Part shown: one piece after another, positions 62,205-64,000 of the stretch
Numbering within the stretch: the first letter of the stretch is position 1
How the letters are laid out: every line of letters starts with the position of its first letter
DNA from: Planctellipticum sp942493135
GTDB taxonomy: Bacteria; Planctomycetota; Planctomycetia; Planctomycetales; Planctomycetaceae
Length of the DNA: 64,000 nucleotides
Direction: 5' to 3'
Assembly (NCBI GenBank): GCA_942493135.1
Contig: OW818684.1
Span: 3,658,001-3,722,000 of the forward strand
Notes under the pieces: model-generated
What the model was told of the DNA's origin: nothing
Database searches by the model: none
The model's input: the letters and a program-made list of their open reading frames with translations, nothing else
Made by a program: the position numbers and the translations under genes

Positions 62205-64000
62205 GTGCAGACGACAATTTCCCAACCACCACTGGTGGAATCCGCCGCCGACCGCTTCCAGCGCCGACTCACGTTGCTTGGACTTTTGATCGCACTGCCC
62301 TGCGCCGTGATCGTCGGCTGGATCGCCGCCGATCCGCTGCCGGGCGGATCGGCCCGGCAGACTACGACGCCTCAAAAGTCGGCTCCCGAGAAGATCGTTC
62401 GGGCCGCGGCCCCGGCCCCCCTTCAGATAACGGCCGAAAAGCCGGTCGTGGCCGAGCCCCCGCTGAAGTCTGTGATCAAGCGAGAGCCACTGGCCATCGA
62501 TACCGCGGATGCAGCTGTTGAAGCCCGGCTCAGTGAAGACGTGGCCTATCTGTCTCACGACGATCGCCAGGGACGGGGCGTCGGCACCGAGGGGCTCGAC
62601 CAGGCCGCCGAGTATATTGCGAGCAGCTTCGGCAAAGCGGGGCTGCGCATGGATCTCTACGAAGGACAGCCCTTCCACGAGTTCATGTTGACTCCGAAGC
62701 TGGGCCTTGGTTCGACGAACGAGCTGAAGATTTCCGGTCCGGACGGAGTCGAAACGGCCTGGAGCGTCGGCCGCGAATTCACGCCCCTCTCGCTGAGCGG
62801 TTCGGCCAATTTCAACGTGCCGCTGGTCTTCGTCGGCTACGGAATCACCGCTCCGCCGCTCGAATACGACGACTATCACGAGCTCGACGTGCAGGGCAAA
62901 GCCGTCATCATCCTTCGGCATGAGCCGCAGCAGAGCGACCCGGACAGCAAATTCGAGGGCCTGCAGCATACTCAATACGCCTTCTTCGCCCAGAAGGTCA
63001 GCAATGCCGCCGACCACGGTGCGGCCGCCGTGATCCTGGTGACCGACGCCCACGAAATCGAAACCCGCAGACTCGAACATCGCGGAAGCGAACCGGACGA
63101 GAACGCCATCGATCCGCTGCTGCAGTTCCAGGTCGGCACCAGCCTGGGACGACGTCGAATCCCGGTCGTCCATTGCCGCCGGTCGGCCGTTGAGCCGCTG
63201 GTCGAGTTGGCGCTTGGTGAATCCCTGGAGAGCCTTGAGAAGCAGATCGACGAAAGCGGCCAGGCCCAGAGTCGACCGCTGACCGGATGGAACCTGCAGG
63301 GCGCCGTCTCAGTGATCCCCAAAGGTCGGACCTTGAAAAACGTCATTGCGGCCCTGCCCGGGACTGATCCGGCCGATGGGGAAGTTGTCGTCGTCGGTGC
63401 TCACTACGATCATCTGGGCCTGGGGGGCTGGGGTTCGCTCTCATCGGAAGGGGGCAAGGCAATTCACAACGGTGCAGATGACAACGCATCCGGGACGGCC
63501 GTCCTGATGGAAACCGCCCGCTTGCTTGCCGCCCGGCCGGAACCGCTCCGCCGGCATGTGCTGTTTATGGCGTTCACCGCCGAGGAAATGGGGCTGATCG
63601 GCAGCAAACGCTACGTGCAGAATCCCCTCGTCCCGCTGCAGCAGACGGTGGCGATGGTCAACCTCGACATGGTCGGGCGGCTGCGCAAGGACGAACTGAC
63701 GATGTACGGCACCGGCACGGCCCGCCAGTTTTCCGAAATGGTCGACCGCCTGGGCGCGGCCTATGACCTCAAGCTCCGGCATCGACCGAGCGGTTACGGC
63801 CCGAGCGACCATGCGTCGTTCTACGAACGCGGAGTCCCGGTGCTGCACCTGTTTACCGGATTTCATCCCCAGTATCACCGGCCCGACGATGACTTCGAAA
63901 CGCTCAACATCCCCGGGATGGGTACGCTGGCACGCTACACCGCAGACATCGTCGCCGAGATCGCCTCCTCCGAAGACCGACCGCAGCCATCGGCGTCCGG
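62205..64000 (+). CDS. M28-family zinc aminopeptidase with PA domain, 3' partial
   Basis: Open at the right edge; 598 codons visible. An N-terminal hydrophobic helix (LTLLGLLIALPCAVIVGWIA near 23-42) serves as anchor or signal. A protease-associated (PA) domain spans about 190-340 (PLVFVGYGITAPP, then AAVILVTDAHE). The M28 catalytic core follows, with zinc ligands and catalytic acids in place: GAHYDHLG (His near 400), NGADDNASG (Asp near 425), TAEEMGL (Glu pair near 460-461), NLDMVG, and a final His in QYHRPDDDFE. The GTG at 62205 is the likely start (another GTG lies at 62199; no ATG is available upstream before a stop). The protein probably acts on peptides outside the cytoplasm. Confidence 0.88.
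   Translation, partial: MQTTISQPPLVESAADRFQRRLTLLGLLIALPCAVIVGWIAADPLPGGSARQTTTPQKSAPEKIVRAAAPAPLQITAEKPVVAEPPLKSVIKREPLAIDTADAAVEARLSEDVAYLSHDDRQGRGVGTEGLDQAAEYIASSFGKAGLRMDLYEGQPFHEFMLTPKLGLGSTNELKISGPDGVETAWSVGREFTPLSLSGSANFNVPLVFVGYGITAPPLEYDDYHELDVQGKAVIILRHEPQQSDPDSKFEGLQHTQYAFFAQKVSNAADHGAAAVILVTDAHEIETRRLEHRGSEPDENAIDPLLQFQVGTSLGRRRIPVVHCRRSAVEPLVELALGESLESLEKQIDESGQAQSRPLTGWNLQGAVSVIPKGRTLKNVIAALPGTDPADGEVVVVGAHYDHLGLGGWGSLSSEGGKAIHNGADDNASGTAVLMETARLLAARPEPLRRHVLFMAFTAEEMGLIGSKRYVQNPLVPLQQTVAMVNLDMVGRLRKDELTMYGTGTARQFSEMVDRLGAAYDLKLRHRPSGYGPSDHASFYERGVPVLHLFTGFHPQYHRPDDDFETLNIPGMGTLARYTADIVAEIASSEDRPQPSAS

Noticed and set aside
62046..63173. 375-codon minus-strand frame at the right end
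   Set aside because: Shadow of the M28 peptidase, whose zinc ligands are all in the plus-strand frame that runs off the window.

Overview
The window is GC-rich, gene-dense bacterial chromosome with the hallmarks of a planctomycete (order Planctomycetales). These are a secreted DUF1549/DUF1553 protein with a LamG domain, a WD40 protein fused to a planctomycete-type cytochrome c domain, a Tat-exported Gfo/Idh/MocA oxidoreductase, an orphan formylmethanofuran dehydrogenase subunit C, EF-hands grafted onto a transport protein, and several small proteins that look lineage-restricted. No rRNA, tRNA, insertion sequence, prophage or CRISPR array was recognised. Both edges cut genes: carB on the left and an M28 peptidase on the right.

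Layout. 1-15 kb is mostly housekeeping: carB, O6-alkylguanine repair, an aminotransferase, a degenerate M24-fold protein, and a run of five plus-strand genes (unknown protein, YeeZ-like SDR, DUF58, TgpA-type transglutaminase, DUF1992). 13-23.2 kb is mainly minus strand: GDSL hydrolase, a 960-residue membrane/spermidine-synthase fusion with an internal repeat, an RNase HII-like protein, an MBL hydrolase, dapB and a DUF2156 protein; the plus-strand poly-Ala/acidic protein lies among them. 23-31 kb is the planctomycete secreted set. 31-36 kb holds fhcC, a lipoprotein LCAT-like hydrolase, a Tyr/His-rich secreted miniprotein and hisB. 36.6-43.8 kb is one operon for a tripartite MacAB-TolC-type exporter. 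43.9-47.9 kb has a PaaK-like ligase, plsY and a GT39-type glycosyltransferase.

48.2-55.7 kb is the most coherent accessory system. It has a sigma-54 enhancer-binding protein and, convergent to it, a Tad-type pilus/secretion cluster read in the order pilin1, pilin2, pilin3, cpaB, cpaF, tadB, tadC. A textbook -24/-12 sigma-54 promoter (TGGCAC-N5-TTGCT) lies about 110 bases upstream of the first pilin, which suggests the neighbouring activator drives the cluster. The three pilins are paralogues, carry the Glu at +6 rather than +5, and one has lost it. No secretin or TadZ gene is seen next to them.

56-64 kb contains a fused two-ATPase oligopeptide-type ABC protein without its permeases, a ribose-type sugar ABC transporter (binding lipoprotein, double ATPase, permease) and the start of an M28 peptidase. 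Five intergenic gaps hold inverted pairs of short repeats (5460-5544, 20866-21035, 31009-31196, 32063-32268, 60774-60866). The sequence differs from gap to gap but the architecture is shared, and this is one of the more unusual structural signals here.
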